Assembly: GCF_020215705.1 (NCBI RefSeq)
Contig: NZ_JAIWNB010000024.1
Coordinates: 120,974 to 184,973 of the forward strand
From: Nonomuraea aurantiaca
Lineage (GTDB): Bacteria > Actinomycetota > Actinomycetes > Streptosporangiales > Streptosporangiaceae
Reading direction: 5' to 3'
DNA length: 64,000 nt
The notes beneath the pieces are model-generated. The model saw only the letters and a list, made by a program, of their open reading frames with translations, was not told the DNA's origin and made no database searches. The translations under genes were made by a program, and so were the position numbers. Positions 46,621 to 53,405 of the stretch are shown piece after piece (within the stretch, counting starts at the first letter, position 1; each line of letters starts with the position of its first letter).

Positions 46621-47112
46621 ATGATGGACATGCTTCCGCCGTCAGCGTTCATTCGTAGGACACCGACCCCGCCCCGACGGCGGTGGGGAACGGCGTGCAT
46701 GGCGCTCGCGCTCGCCGGAGCCATGGGCTTCGGCAGCGGGCTCGGCTACTCGGTGGGCCGGACCGTCCAGGAGCGTCAGTCGTCGCTCCACCCGCGGGTG
46801 GCGGCCATGTCGGTCACGACCGGTGAGGCCGCGCCGTCAGCCGCCGAACAGGTCCACGCGGCGCCGAAGCCCGCTGCCCCGCCGGCTGCCCGCCCAGTCG
46901 CCCGTCCGGCTGCTCATCGGGCTGTTCGGAGGGCTGCCCGGCGGGCTGCCCACCCGGCTGTCGAGCGGAAGCACCACGTCAAGATCGCGAAGACCCGCCA
47001 TCACCTCGCCCGTCACGTGAGAGCCAAGCATCACGAGGCACACCACTCGGTGTGCGTCCGGCTGCAGGGCCTCAGGGCGCGGCTGTGCAGAACCCTCTTC
47101 AAAGAACACTGA
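46621..47112 (+). CDS. Basic, Ala/His-rich membrane or secreted hypothetical protein
   Basis: About 163 residues. One hydrophobic segment ('TACMALALAGAMGFGSGLGYSVG', about 23-46) could anchor the protein or act as a signal. It is followed by Ala/Pro repeats around 'ARPVARPAAHRAVRRAARRAAHP' and a very basic, His-rich C-terminus with two Cys ('HHSVCVRLQGLRARLCR'). No family is recognised. A run of starts (GTG 46615, ATG 46618, 46621, 46624, 46630) follows GGGGG; 46621 is a compromise. It overlaps the convergent methyltransferase gene by 14 bp. Codon use is as its neighbours, so it is probably real. Confidence 0.5.
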   Translation: MMDMLPPSAFIRRTPTPPRRRWGTACMALALAGAMGFGSGLGYSVGRTVQERQSSLHPRVAAMSVTTGEAAPSAAEQVHAAPKPAAPPAARPVARPAAHRAVRRAARRAAHPAVERKHHVKIAKTRHHLARHVRAKHHEAHHSVCVRLQGLRARLCRTLFKEH

Positions 47113-47845
47113 CCCCCACGGGGGGCCGCCGGGCGAAGAACACGAACTCCAGGCCGGGCCGGTCGGGCGCACCACGGACTTCCGCCACGGTGTACCCATG
47201 GGCGACCAGCGCGGCCTCGACCTCGTCACGCTCGCGGAAGCGCAGCGTCGAGTCCGAGGTCAGCACCTGCCCGTCCGAGCCGAAGACCCACGTCACGCGG
47301 AAGGTCACCAGCGGCCCGCTGACGTCGAGCACGTCGGACCACTGCTCGACCGCGCCGACGCCCTGAATCTCGGTGACCTTGTACGTCGCCGCGCGATTCC
47401 ACTCCTCCCAGGCGCGTTTCGCCGGATCCCGGGTCTCGAACACGAGATGTCCACCAGGCCGCAACGCGTCGTGGACCCCGCGTAACGTGCCCTCCCAATC
47501 TCGCTGGTCCACGATCGCTTGGGCGACATTTCCCGTCATGGTGGCCAGATCGACCCGCATCGGGGGAAGGGCCGTCGCGTCACCCTGGAGCCAGCGCACC
47601 CGTTCGCCGTCCGGCTTGGCCCGCGCGACATCGAGCGACGCGCGGGCCGGGTCGACGCCTATGACGTCGACTCCGCGACCAGCCAGGAGCAGCGCGAACG
47701 TCCCCGTCCCGCACCCCACGTCCAGCAGGGTACGGGCACCGAGCTCATCGGCGATGGCCACGTATACGTCCAAGTCGCCACGGTCGGGGTCGAGCGCGTC
47801 ATAGACCGAGGCCAGCCGCGGGTACTCGAAGATAGCGTCAGCCAT
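47099..47845 (-). CDS. Class I SAM-dependent methyltransferase
   Basis: A 248-residue Rossmann-fold methyltransferase. Motif I is 'LLDVGCGTGTFALLLAG', with an acidic motif II in 'VIGVDPARASLDVA', motif III about 'WLQGDATALP' and 'ALRPGGHLVFETRDP'. The pattern recalls small-molecule or UbiE-like methyltransferases; no substrate can be inferred from neighbours. It is a single gene between a convergent hypothetical and the sigma/anti-sigma pair, 23 bp downstream of the latter on the same strand. Confidence 0.85.
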   Translation of the reverse strand: MADAIFEYPRLASVYDALDPDRGDLDVYVAIADELGARTLLDVGCGTGTFALLLAGRGVDVIGVDPARASLDVARAKPDGERVRWLQGDATALPPMRVDLATMTGNVAQAIVDQRDWEGTLRGVHDALRPGGHLVFETRDPAKRAWEEWNRAATYKVTEIQGVGAVEQWSDVLDVSGPLVTFRVTWVFGSDGQVLTSDSTLRFRERDEVEAALVAHGYTVAEVRGAPDRPGLEFVFFARRPPVGVSVL

Positions 47846-47868
47846 GCGGCCACGCTATGCCGCCGTGA

Positions 47869-48573
47869 TCAGTTCCCGGCCATCTTCTTGGCGAGCTCCT
47901 CATCGGAGTTGGCCTTCACAAGCCGGCAGGGCGCGACCGGGCTGCCCGCCTTGGCGAGATAGGTGCCGAGCGCCCAGTCCATTCCGGCGTAGTTACCCGG
48001 TCGGAACTCCAGGACGAGCGTCTCCTCCGGGCGCATGAAGCGTGGGGAGATCACGAAGGTGTCCTTGTTGATCGGCGCGGCGACGTCTCGGGAGCGCCAG
48101 TTGTCCGGCTTGTCGAACTCCTTGCGCTGCTGCTCGGTCATGCCCTTGGTGCTCGGCGGGTCGTAGGCCAGGTCCGCGCCGACGAAACGGCCGCGGGCGC
48201 ACTGCTTGTCCGCTTCGGTGAACGTCACGTCGGCCACGATCCCCGCGCTCTTCAGCTTGGCCGCCAGCCCGTCGGGGTCCCGGAACTCCTTGACCGTCAC
48301 CTGAACGGTGCCGTCGGAGTTCTTCACCACCGCGTACGCCGCGCTCGGCGCCCCTGAGACCAACGGCACGGCCACCAGCGCGGCCGCGGCGATGCCCGTG
48401 ACGGCCACCCCCGCCAGCACGCGACGACGCAACGGTGGCCAGGAGGGCCGACGCTGTGCGGGCGGGGTCGCCACAATCTCCGCGAGGAGGTCCTGGACTC
48501 CCTGACCGATGGCAGGCTCGGCGTACTCGGCGGCCGGATCGATGGCGGACACCATGCGGTCGATCTTGTTCAT
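47869..48573 (-). CDS. Single-pass membrane protein, probable anti-sigma partner
   Basis: A 234-residue protein: a cytosolic N-terminus of about 50 residues ('AIDPAAEYAEPAIGQGVQDLLAEI'), a transmembrane helix (about 53-72, 'VLAGVAVTGIAAAALVAVPLV') and an extracytoplasmic domain with a conserved-looking 'YAVVKNSDGTVQVTVKEFRDPDGL' and two Cys. It starts by ATGA overlap with the ECF sigma gene, the usual place for an anti-sigma factor, but has no zinc-finger motif. Sigma binding is inferred from position. Confidence 0.72.
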   Translation of the reverse strand: MNKIDRMVSAIDPAAEYAEPAIGQGVQDLLAEIVATPPAQRRPSWPPLRRRVLAGVAVTGIAAAALVAVPLVSGAPSAAYAVVKNSDGTVQVTVKEFRDPDGLAAKLKSAGIVADVTFTEADKQCARGRFVGADLAYDPPSTKGMTEQQRKEFDKPDNWRSRDVAAPINKDTFVISPRFMRPEETLVLEFRPGNYAGMDWALGTYLAKAGSPVAPCRLVKANSDEELAKKMAGN

Positions 48574-49127
48574 CGGGCTTCTCCCCTCAGCGCGGTCATC
48601 ACGGTGACCTCGTCCGTCGTGGTCGTGTCGAGCAGCCGGGCCAGTCGTTTACGGGCCCGATGCAGCCGGAGCCGGGCGGCGGTGCTGCTGCAGCCCAGTA
48701 CCTTGGCGATCTGCGGGCCGGTCAGCTCCTCCCAGCAGGCCAGGGCGAGCACATCCCGGTCGGCCGCGTTCAGGGCGGCGAAAGCGGTGCGTACGGCATC
48801 GGCCCGTGGATCGGCGGCCGTCTGCCCCTGTCCGACTGCCAGTTCGCCACGGAGCCGCGAGGCCAGCGCGGTACGGCGCGACTCGCCGCGCCGGTGATTG
48901 GCCAGGACCCGGCGGGCCGCGCCGTACAGCCAGAGCACGGCGGCCTCGCCCTCGGGTACGTCATCCAGCCGCCGCCACGCGGCGAGGAAGGTCTCCGCGA
49001 TCACATCGGCGACGTCGTCCACCGAATCGGTACGACGTACCGCATAGCGATGTACGGCCGGATAACAGGCGAGATAGAGCGCCTCGAAACGATCTCGCGT
49101 GTCGGGGGGCACGCGTTGATCCTGCAC
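48570..49127 (-). CDS. ECF-type RNA polymerase sigma factor
   Basis: A 185-residue sigma factor. Region 2 spans about 10-80 ('FEALYLACYPAVHRYAVRR', 'DVADVIAETFLAAWRR', 'WLYGAARRVLANHRR') and region 4 about 115-170 ('LNAADRDVLALACWEELTGPQIAKVLGCSSTAARLRLHRA'). GTG at 49127 has AGGAG eight bases upstream. It forms a two-gene operon with the membrane protein that overlaps its end, the standard sigma/anti-sigma layout. Confidence 0.92.
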   Translation of the reverse strand: MQDQRVPPDTRDRFEALYLACYPAVHRYAVRRTDSVDDVADVIAETFLAAWRRLDDVPEGEAAVLWLYGAARRVLANHRRGESRRTALASRLRGELAVGQGQTAADPRADAVRTAFAALNAADRDVLALACWEELTGPQIAKVLGCSSTAARLRLHRARKRLARLLDTTTTDEVTVMTALRGEAR

Positions 49128-49288
49128 AGGTGTCTCCTAACCGAAGAATGCCGGAACACCTCACTAGGTGTCCGGCACCTCCGCAAGTGTTTCCATCTGT
49201 GCCCAGGGACCCCTTGCGTCTGAATAACAGATAACGGTTGAAGAACGCAGCATGGCGATGCGGTGTGCAGTAGAGCAGCATTGAGGTT

Positions 49289-49636
49289 GTGGCAGGGATC
49301 TCCGTCTGGCGGCGGGCGAGTCTGCGTCACGGGCCCTATGTGGCCCGGGCGATGGCCGAACTGCGCTCCTGGCCGGCACTGGCGGTCAGCGACACCCGGC
49401 GCGGCGTGGCCTTCGCGGTGCGGGGCACCGAGATCCTGCGCCCGTCCGGCAGGGACGAGGTGCACCTGCGCCTGACGGCGGCGGCGATCGACCGGCTCGA
49501 ACCGCACCTGCGGGTCTGTGACCAGGTGCACGCCTGCGCCGACCGTGCCTGGGTGGCCGTGCAGGTGGACGCCGAACCCGACCTCGAACTGCTGCTCGCC
49601 CTGACCAGCGTGGCGATCAAGGCGCACGCCTCGTAA
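49289..49636 (+). CDS. Small hypothetical protein, luciferase-domain (DUF5519)-like
   Basis: A 115-residue protein. 'GVAFAVRGTEILRP', 'DEVHLRLTAAAIDRLEP' and 'RAWVAVQVDAEPDLELLLALTSVAI' resemble the small 'luciferase domain' DUF5519 family by their spacing of strand, helix and a Trp-containing strand, but the match is by eye and modest. There is no signal peptide or membrane helix. GTG 49289 is preceded by GAGG. It stands alone between the sigma gene (divergent) and a convergent methyltransferase. Confidence 0.5.
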   Translation: MAGISVWRRASLRHGPYVARAMAELRSWPALAVSDTRRGVAFAVRGTEILRPSGRDEVHLRLTAAAIDRLEPHLRVCDQVHACADRAWVAVQVDAEPDLELLLALTSVAIKAHAS

Positions 49637-49675
49637 CCCCGCGGCCGACCGGCCTGCACGCTTCGCCCCGGCGCG

Positions 49676-50383
49676 CTATTCCGGAGGCCGCTTCGCCGAG
49701 GCGACGAAGAGCGGCAGCGCCAGGAACATCCGCCCCGCCCGAGCGCGCGCCGTCTGCTCGGCCACCCACGACGCCTCCTGCTCGGGAGCGATGGCTCCGG
49801 CCGTACGGGCGGCCTCCGCGAGCCCGGTGAGCATGGGCAGCAGCTTCGCGTCGGTGAAGACACCCGTGCGCACCTCCAACGCGACGTCCTCGAACCCGGC
49901 GTCGAGCAGCAGGTTGCGATAGGAACGGGCGGCCCGGGGGTTGGTCACCTGGTCGGCGCGCGCGTGGACGATGGTCCGCGTGAGCGCCGGGTCGCCGGAG
50001 TCGATGACGAAGGTGTCCCAGTCCTGCCCGATCAGCACGACCCGCCCGCCGGGGGACAGGACCCGTCGCGCCTCCACCAGCGCCTTGGCCGCGTCGGCGA
50101 GCTCGTGGAAGACCTTCTCGGCCCGGTACCCGGCCACCTCGCCGTCGGCGATGGGCAGATCGCAGGCGTCGCCCAGCCTGAAGTCGGCCTCCGGCCACCT
50201 GTCGCGGGCCGCCGCGAGCATCTGCTCGCTGACGTCCACGCCGATGGCCCGTACGCCACGCTCGGCCAGCTCACCGACCGCCCGCCCGGCGCCGCACCCG
50301 ACATCCACCACGGCCGATCCGTACGGAAGATCAAGCAGTTCGTACGATCGCGCGCGCCTGGGAATCGATGGGGTTGCTGACAC
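49676..50383 (-). CDS. SAM-dependent methyltransferase with rearranged 5' end
   Basis: From about residue 13 the sequence is a normal methyltransferase: 'ARSYELLDLPYGSAVVDVGCGAG' (motif I), 'GVDVSEQMLAAARDRWP', 'RLGDACDLP' and 'LSPGGRVVLIGQDWD'. The first dozen codons after GTG 50383 are antisense to a MerR gene remnant, so the native N-terminus (perhaps 20-30 residues) has been lost in a rearrangement. The SAM site is intact and the protein could still fold; expression is uncertain because the promoter was probably lost too. It could be scored as a pseudogene. Confidence 0.6.
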   Translation of the reverse strand: MSATPSIPRRARSYELLDLPYGSAVVDVGCGAGRAVGELAERGVRAIGVDVSEQMLAAARDRWPEADFRLGDACDLPIADGEVAGYRAEKVFHELADAAKALVEARRVLSPGGRVVLIGQDWDTFVIDSGDPALTRTIVHARADQVTNPRAARSYRNLLLDAGFEDVALEVRTGVFTDAKLLPMLTGLAEAARTAGAIAPEQEASWVAEQTARARAGRMFLALPLFVASAKRPPE

Positions 50384-50724
50384 CTGTCCGCATCGGAGGC
50401 GAACGCCGCCGCTACGGCCCCGACGACCTCTACCGCGTGGCGGTGATCCTGCGGGCCAAGGAGGCCGGGTTCGGCCTGGACGGCATCCGAGAGATGATCG
50501 CCACCTCGGACCCGGCCGTACGGCGGACCCACCTGCTACGGCGCCGCGCGGAGCTCGCCCAGCGCATCGCCGAAGCGTAGGCGGCACTCGACCTTCTGGA
50601 CTGCGCGCTGGACTGCGACCACCAGGACCTACCAGGATGCCCCCACTTCCAGGCGGTGGTGGCCGAGCGGATCTTGAATACTAGGCAGGCTCCTGTGGCT
50701 GGGTCTGCTCCCTCAGGATGCTGA
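50341..50724 (+). pseudogene. MerR-family regulator remnant (5' truncated, internal stop)
   Basis: Reading from 50341 gives 'RTIARAWESMGLLTPVR' and then 'GGERRRYGPDDLYRVAVILRAKEAGFGLDGI', a MerR DNA-binding domain missing its first helices. At 50578-50580 a TAG interrupts 'RIAEA*AALDLLDCALDCDHQDL', where a Gln (CAG) would be expected. The remaining tail ('GCPHFQAVVAER') continues in frame to TGA 50722-50724. Both defects indicate a dead gene. It abuts head-to-head a methyltransferase gene that also lost its 5' end. Confidence 0.75.
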
Positions 50725-51052
50725 TGATGGCCTGCTCCGCGGTGGTGTGGATGTTCAGGGCAGATGACAGGCCGGTGATCTTGAGGATGCGCGCGGGTGC
50801 GCCGTGTACGGCCGCCAGATGGAGCGCGGCGCCTTGTTCGCTCAGCGCCGCGTTGAGGCGTAGCAGCAGGTGCAGGCCCATGCTGTCCAGGAAGGTCAGC
50901 CCGTCGAAATCGAGCAGCAGCGGCTCGCCGGGCCGGACCTGCCGGGTGAGATAGGTCTCCAATTGGGCGGCGTTGGTGGTGTCCACCTCGCCGGTCACGG
51001 TGATCAGCACGCCGAAGATCAGGCGCTGGCTGTCCAGGCTCAAAGGGGGCAT
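50681..51052 (-). CDS. STAS-domain anti-sigma factor antagonist
   Basis: A 123-residue STAS protein: 'VTGEVDTTNAAQLETYL', then 'LLLDFDGLTFLDSMGLHLLL' with the Ser in D-S-M-G that anti-sigma kinases phosphorylate. In partner switching the unphosphorylated form captures an RsbW-type kinase and frees a sigma factor, and SpoIIE-type phosphatases reactivate it. No kinase gene is adjacent. It is divergent from a winged-helix regulator. Confidence 0.88.
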   Translation of the reverse strand: MPPLSLDSQRLIFGVLITVTGEVDTTNAAQLETYLTRQVRPGEPLLLDFDGLTFLDSMGLHLLLRLNAALSEQGAALHLAAVHGAPARILKITGLSSALNIHTTAEQAIISILREQTQPQEPA

Positions 51053-51180
51053 GGCGGCTTAACGGCCTGCTCAGCAGGGGGTCGGCGGCGGCACGACGGT
51101 CATGACGTCCTCTCAGGGGTGGCCGAGCACGGGCGCGAGGTCTTCCTCGCATCCGAACTGTAATCCCGAAGACCGATACC

Positions 51181-51194
51181 GGAAAGACTTTTCC
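51181..51194. promoter_or_regulatory. Palindrome between STAS and winged-helix genes
   Basis: GGAAA-gact-TTTCC lies in the 223-bp divergent region and is a candidate operator for the downstream regulator's own gene. It has no match to a consensus I know. Confidence 0.35.
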
Positions 51195-51275
51195 CCATAG
51201 GATCTTCTGGGAAGAGAGGGTACAGTCCGCCCCGCAGCTGCTGTTAACCGCCGGGGGCGGAGAAGGTGAAGACCC

Positions 51276-51620
51276 GTGAGCGCATCCGATGACCGTTCGT
51301 CCGCCTGGACGTTTCTTACCCATCACGCCCGTGTCCTGTTGGAGATCGCCCGCAATCCACAGGCACGCATGCGCGACATCGCCGCCGGCATCGGCATCAC
51401 CGAACGCGCCGTGCAAGGCATCGTGACCGACCTGCACCAGGGCGGCTACCTCTCCCGCGAGCGGATCGGCCGGCGCAACCACTACAGCCTCAACCTCGAC
51501 GAGCACTTCCGCTACCCCACCGAGGCCGGCCTGCCGATCCGGCTGCTGATCGACACGTTCACCCAGCACGACCTGCCCGGCGGCCCCACAAGCCCGCAAC
51601 CACCCGAAACGCAACCGTGA
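51276..51620 (+). CDS. Winged helix-turn-helix transcriptional regulator
   Basis: A 114-residue protein with one wHTH domain (about 8-75): 'HHARVLLEIARNPQARMRDIAAGIGITERAVQGIVTDL' and the wing 'GYLSRERIGRRNHYSL', typical of MarR/ArsR-like DNA-binding modules. The C-terminus is short and Pro-rich, with no ligand domain. Its targets are unknown; the divergent STAS gene across a palindrome is one candidate. The start is GTG 51276, with GGAG 15 bases upstream. Confidence 0.82.
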   Translation: MSASDDRSSAWTFLTHHARVLLEIARNPQARMRDIAAGIGITERAVQGIVTDLHQGGYLSRERIGRRNHYSLNLDEHFRYPTEAGLPIRLLIDTFTQHDLPGGPTSPQPPETQP

Positions 51621-51657
51621 AGAGTGGCGCACAGTTCCCGAAGAGGGCTTCCGGCGG

Positions 51658-52500
51658 CTAGCGTTCGTCGGCGGGGTAGTCGGCCGAGCGGCTCACGTCG
51701 GCCCATTTCTCGGTTTCGGCGGCGCGGATCTCGGCGGCCTTCTGGGCCAAGGCGACGGCGTCGCTGCCGAGAAGGAGTCGCCGAGGTGGGTCGTCGTCCC
51801 GGACCACGTCAATGATGATCTTGGCGGCGCGAGCGGGGTCGCCGGGCTGGGTGCCGTCGGTGTCGCGTCGGAAGCGGTGGATGGCGCCCACGGTCTGCTC
51901 GTAGTCGGGGCCGACGGGGTGGATCTCCATTGAGGAGCCCTGCCAGTCGGTACGGAACGCCCCCGGCTCGACGATGATGACCTTGATGCCGAAGGGTGCG
52001 ACTTCATTGGCGAGGACTTCGGAGAAGCCTTCGACAGCGAACTTCGCGGTCTGATAGGCGCCCATTCCGGGGGTGCCGCCGACACGTCCTCCGACGGAGG
52101 AGAACTGTACGAAGACTCCTGATCCTTGGGTACGCAGGACGGGCAGGGCGGCCCGGGTGACGTTCACGACGCCGAAGAGGTTGGTCTCGATCTGGGCGCG
52201 GAAGTCGTCTTCGGCCATCTCCTCGATCGGTGCGCTGTTGCCGTAGCCGGCGTTGTTGACGACCACGTCGAGGCTGCCGAAGGCGTCGGTGGCCTCCTTG
52301 ACCGCTCGAGAGGCCGCGGCGGCGTCGGTGACGTCGAGTGCCGCCGCTCGTATCCGGTCGCCATGGCGGGCCACCAGGTCGTCGAGTTGCTTGGGGTCGC
52401 GTGCGGTGGCGACCACCTGGTCGCCTGCTTCGAGGACGGCTTCGGTGAGACGGCGTCCGAGTCCGCGCGACGCTCCGGTGATGAACCATGTCTTGGCCAT
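51658..52500 (-). CDS. Short-chain dehydrogenase/reductase
   Basis: A 280-residue classical SDR: NAD(P)-binding 'TGASRGLG' (residues 8-15), 'NNAG', catalytic Ser about 'FVQFSSVGG' and 'YQTAK' (Tyr-x3-Lys). An Arg next to the Gly-rich motif suggests NADPH preference. The substrate is unknown. ATG 52500 starts 'MAKTWFITGAS'; a longer open frame upstream is not coding. It is divergent from a TetR gene with a palindromic operator between, so probably under its control. Confidence 0.9.
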   Translation of the reverse strand: MAKTWFITGASRGLGRRLTEAVLEAGDQVVATARDPKQLDDLVARHGDRIRAAALDVTDAAAASRAVKEATDAFGSLDVVVNNAGYGNSAPIEEMAEDDFRAQIETNLFGVVNVTRAALPVLRTQGSGVFVQFSSVGGRVGGTPGMGAYQTAKFAVEGFSEVLANEVAPFGIKVIIVEPGAFRTDWQGSSMEIHPVGPDYEQTVGAIHRFRRDTDGTQPGDPARAAKIIIDVVRDDDPPRRLLLGSDAVALAQKAAEIRAAETEKWADVSRSADYPADER

Positions 52501-52563
52501 GGGTGTTTCCTCTGATCGATGCACTAGCTGTCTCATCAATGTAGCACTTAAAAATATAATATC

Positions 52564-52580
52564 ACCATCAGCGTGATGGT
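52564..52580. promoter_or_regulatory. TetR-type operator between the SDR and TetR genes
   Basis: The perfect inverted repeat ACCATCA-gcg-TGATGGT lies 41 bp before the regulator start, next to an A/T-rich stretch (aaaaatataatatc) that probably holds the promoter. The size and symmetry suit a TetR dimer. Confidence 0.65.
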
Positions 52581-52620
52581 AAGCTGCTTCATGTGCCACC
52601 TGGAAGGGTATGTTGAGCAG

Positions 52621-53172
52621 ATGAGAGCAGACGCGACGCGAAACCTGGAACGCGTCCTGAGCACGGGCGCCCGCATGCTCGCCGACGACCCCTCGGCGAC
52701 CATCGCCGCCATCGCCGCCGAGGCAGGGGTGGACCGCCGCACCGTCTACCGCCGCTTCGCCTCCCGCGAAGACCTCATGGCCGCCGTCTACGGAGCACGC
52801 TACGACGCGGTCGAGGCGGCCATCGAGGCCGCCAGGCTGCGGGAGGCCCCGGTCGCGGTGGCGCTGCATCTCTATGTCGAGGGCATCATCGCCGTCAACC
52901 GCGAATGGCCCGTCGAAACGAGCCTCATGCTCCGCGACGAGACGATCCGCGAGCGCCGCCGCGTCCTGATCGACGAGGTCAACGCCTTCTTGAGGCGCGC
53001 CACCGACGAGGGCCTGCTGCGCTCCGACCTGCCGAGCGGCTGGGTGGCCACGGTCCTGCCGCCGCTGATGGAGCATGCCGCCGAAAACCTGTCCGAGCTG
53101 AGCGCCGCACAGGCCGCCGACGTCGTGGTCGACACCCTGCTGCGCGGCGTCGGCGCCGCACAGGCACGGTGA
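52621..53172 (+). CDS. TetR/AcrR family transcriptional regulator
   Basis: A 183-residue repressor. The DNA-binding helix-turn-helix lies at about residues 8-50 ('RNLERVLSTGARMLADDP', 'TIAAIAAEAGVDRRTVYRRFASREDL'). The rest is the helical ligand-binding and dimer domain. ATG 52621 begins the canonical length; in-frame upstream ATGs at 52573 and 52591 lie within or beside the operator and are unlikely. Autoregulation together with control of the divergent SDR gene is the expected circuit. Confidence 0.88.
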   Translation: MRADATRNLERVLSTGARMLADDPSATIAAIAAEAGVDRRTVYRRFASREDLMAAVYGARYDAVEAAIEAARLREAPVAVALHLYVEGIIAVNREWPVETSLMLRDETIRERRRVLIDEVNAFLRRATDEGLLRSDLPSGWVATVLPPLMEHAAENLSELSAAQAADVVVDTLLRGVGAAQAR

Positions 53173-53183
53173 CCCTGCGCGGC

Positions 53184-53212
53184 CTGACCGGGACGCCTGC
53201 TACGGTGATAAA
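53184..53212 (+). promoter_or_regulatory. Possible promoter of the ABC-F leader
   Basis: CTGACC (53184-53189) and GATAAA (53207-53212) are 17 bp apart. A transcript starting near 53219 would carry a 190-nt leader with a tiny ORF and hairpins before the ABC-F gene. The match is weak. Confidence 0.35.
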
Positions 53213-53242
53213 CGCTCGTGTTCGGACCTTAGGAGACCAGGC

Positions 53243-53272
53243 ATGGCAGGTGACGACGACATCTCCGGGTGA
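53243..53272 (+). CDS. 9-residue leader peptide ORF upstream of the ABC-F gene
   Basis: ATG at 53243 follows TAGGAGA and encodes MAGDDDISG before TGA at 53270-53272. The stop is embedded in a stem-loop (CTCCGG 53263-53268 with CCGGAG 53275-53280). Antibiotic-responsive ABC-F genes are often controlled by such leader ORFs, where a stalled ribosome prevents termination. A regulatory role is inferred. Confidence 0.5.
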   Translation: MAGDDDISG

Positions 53273-53360
53273 TACCGGAGGTTGACCGGCCCCGGCAGGC
53301 GCGCATGATCGCCGCCGCCGACGTGGCCCTCGTCGTCGTACCCCCAACCCTGTTCCCTTG

Positions 53361-53390
53361 CCGGGCCCAATGCGCGCGCCCGGGTCTCTT
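53361..53390 (+). terminator. Possible attenuator hairpin before the ABC-F gene
   Basis: CCGGGC (53361-53366) pairs with GCCCGG (53378-53383), followed by gtctctt, 16 bases before the ABC-F start. It could stop transcription unless an alternative upstream fold forms. Confidence 0.4.
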
Positions 53391-53405
53391 ATAGAGGTCT
53401 GTCGC

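Noticed and set aside
46443..46724. A 93-codon minus-strand ORF
   Set aside because: It overlaps the chitinase terminator and the start of a better plus-strand gene, and has no motifs.
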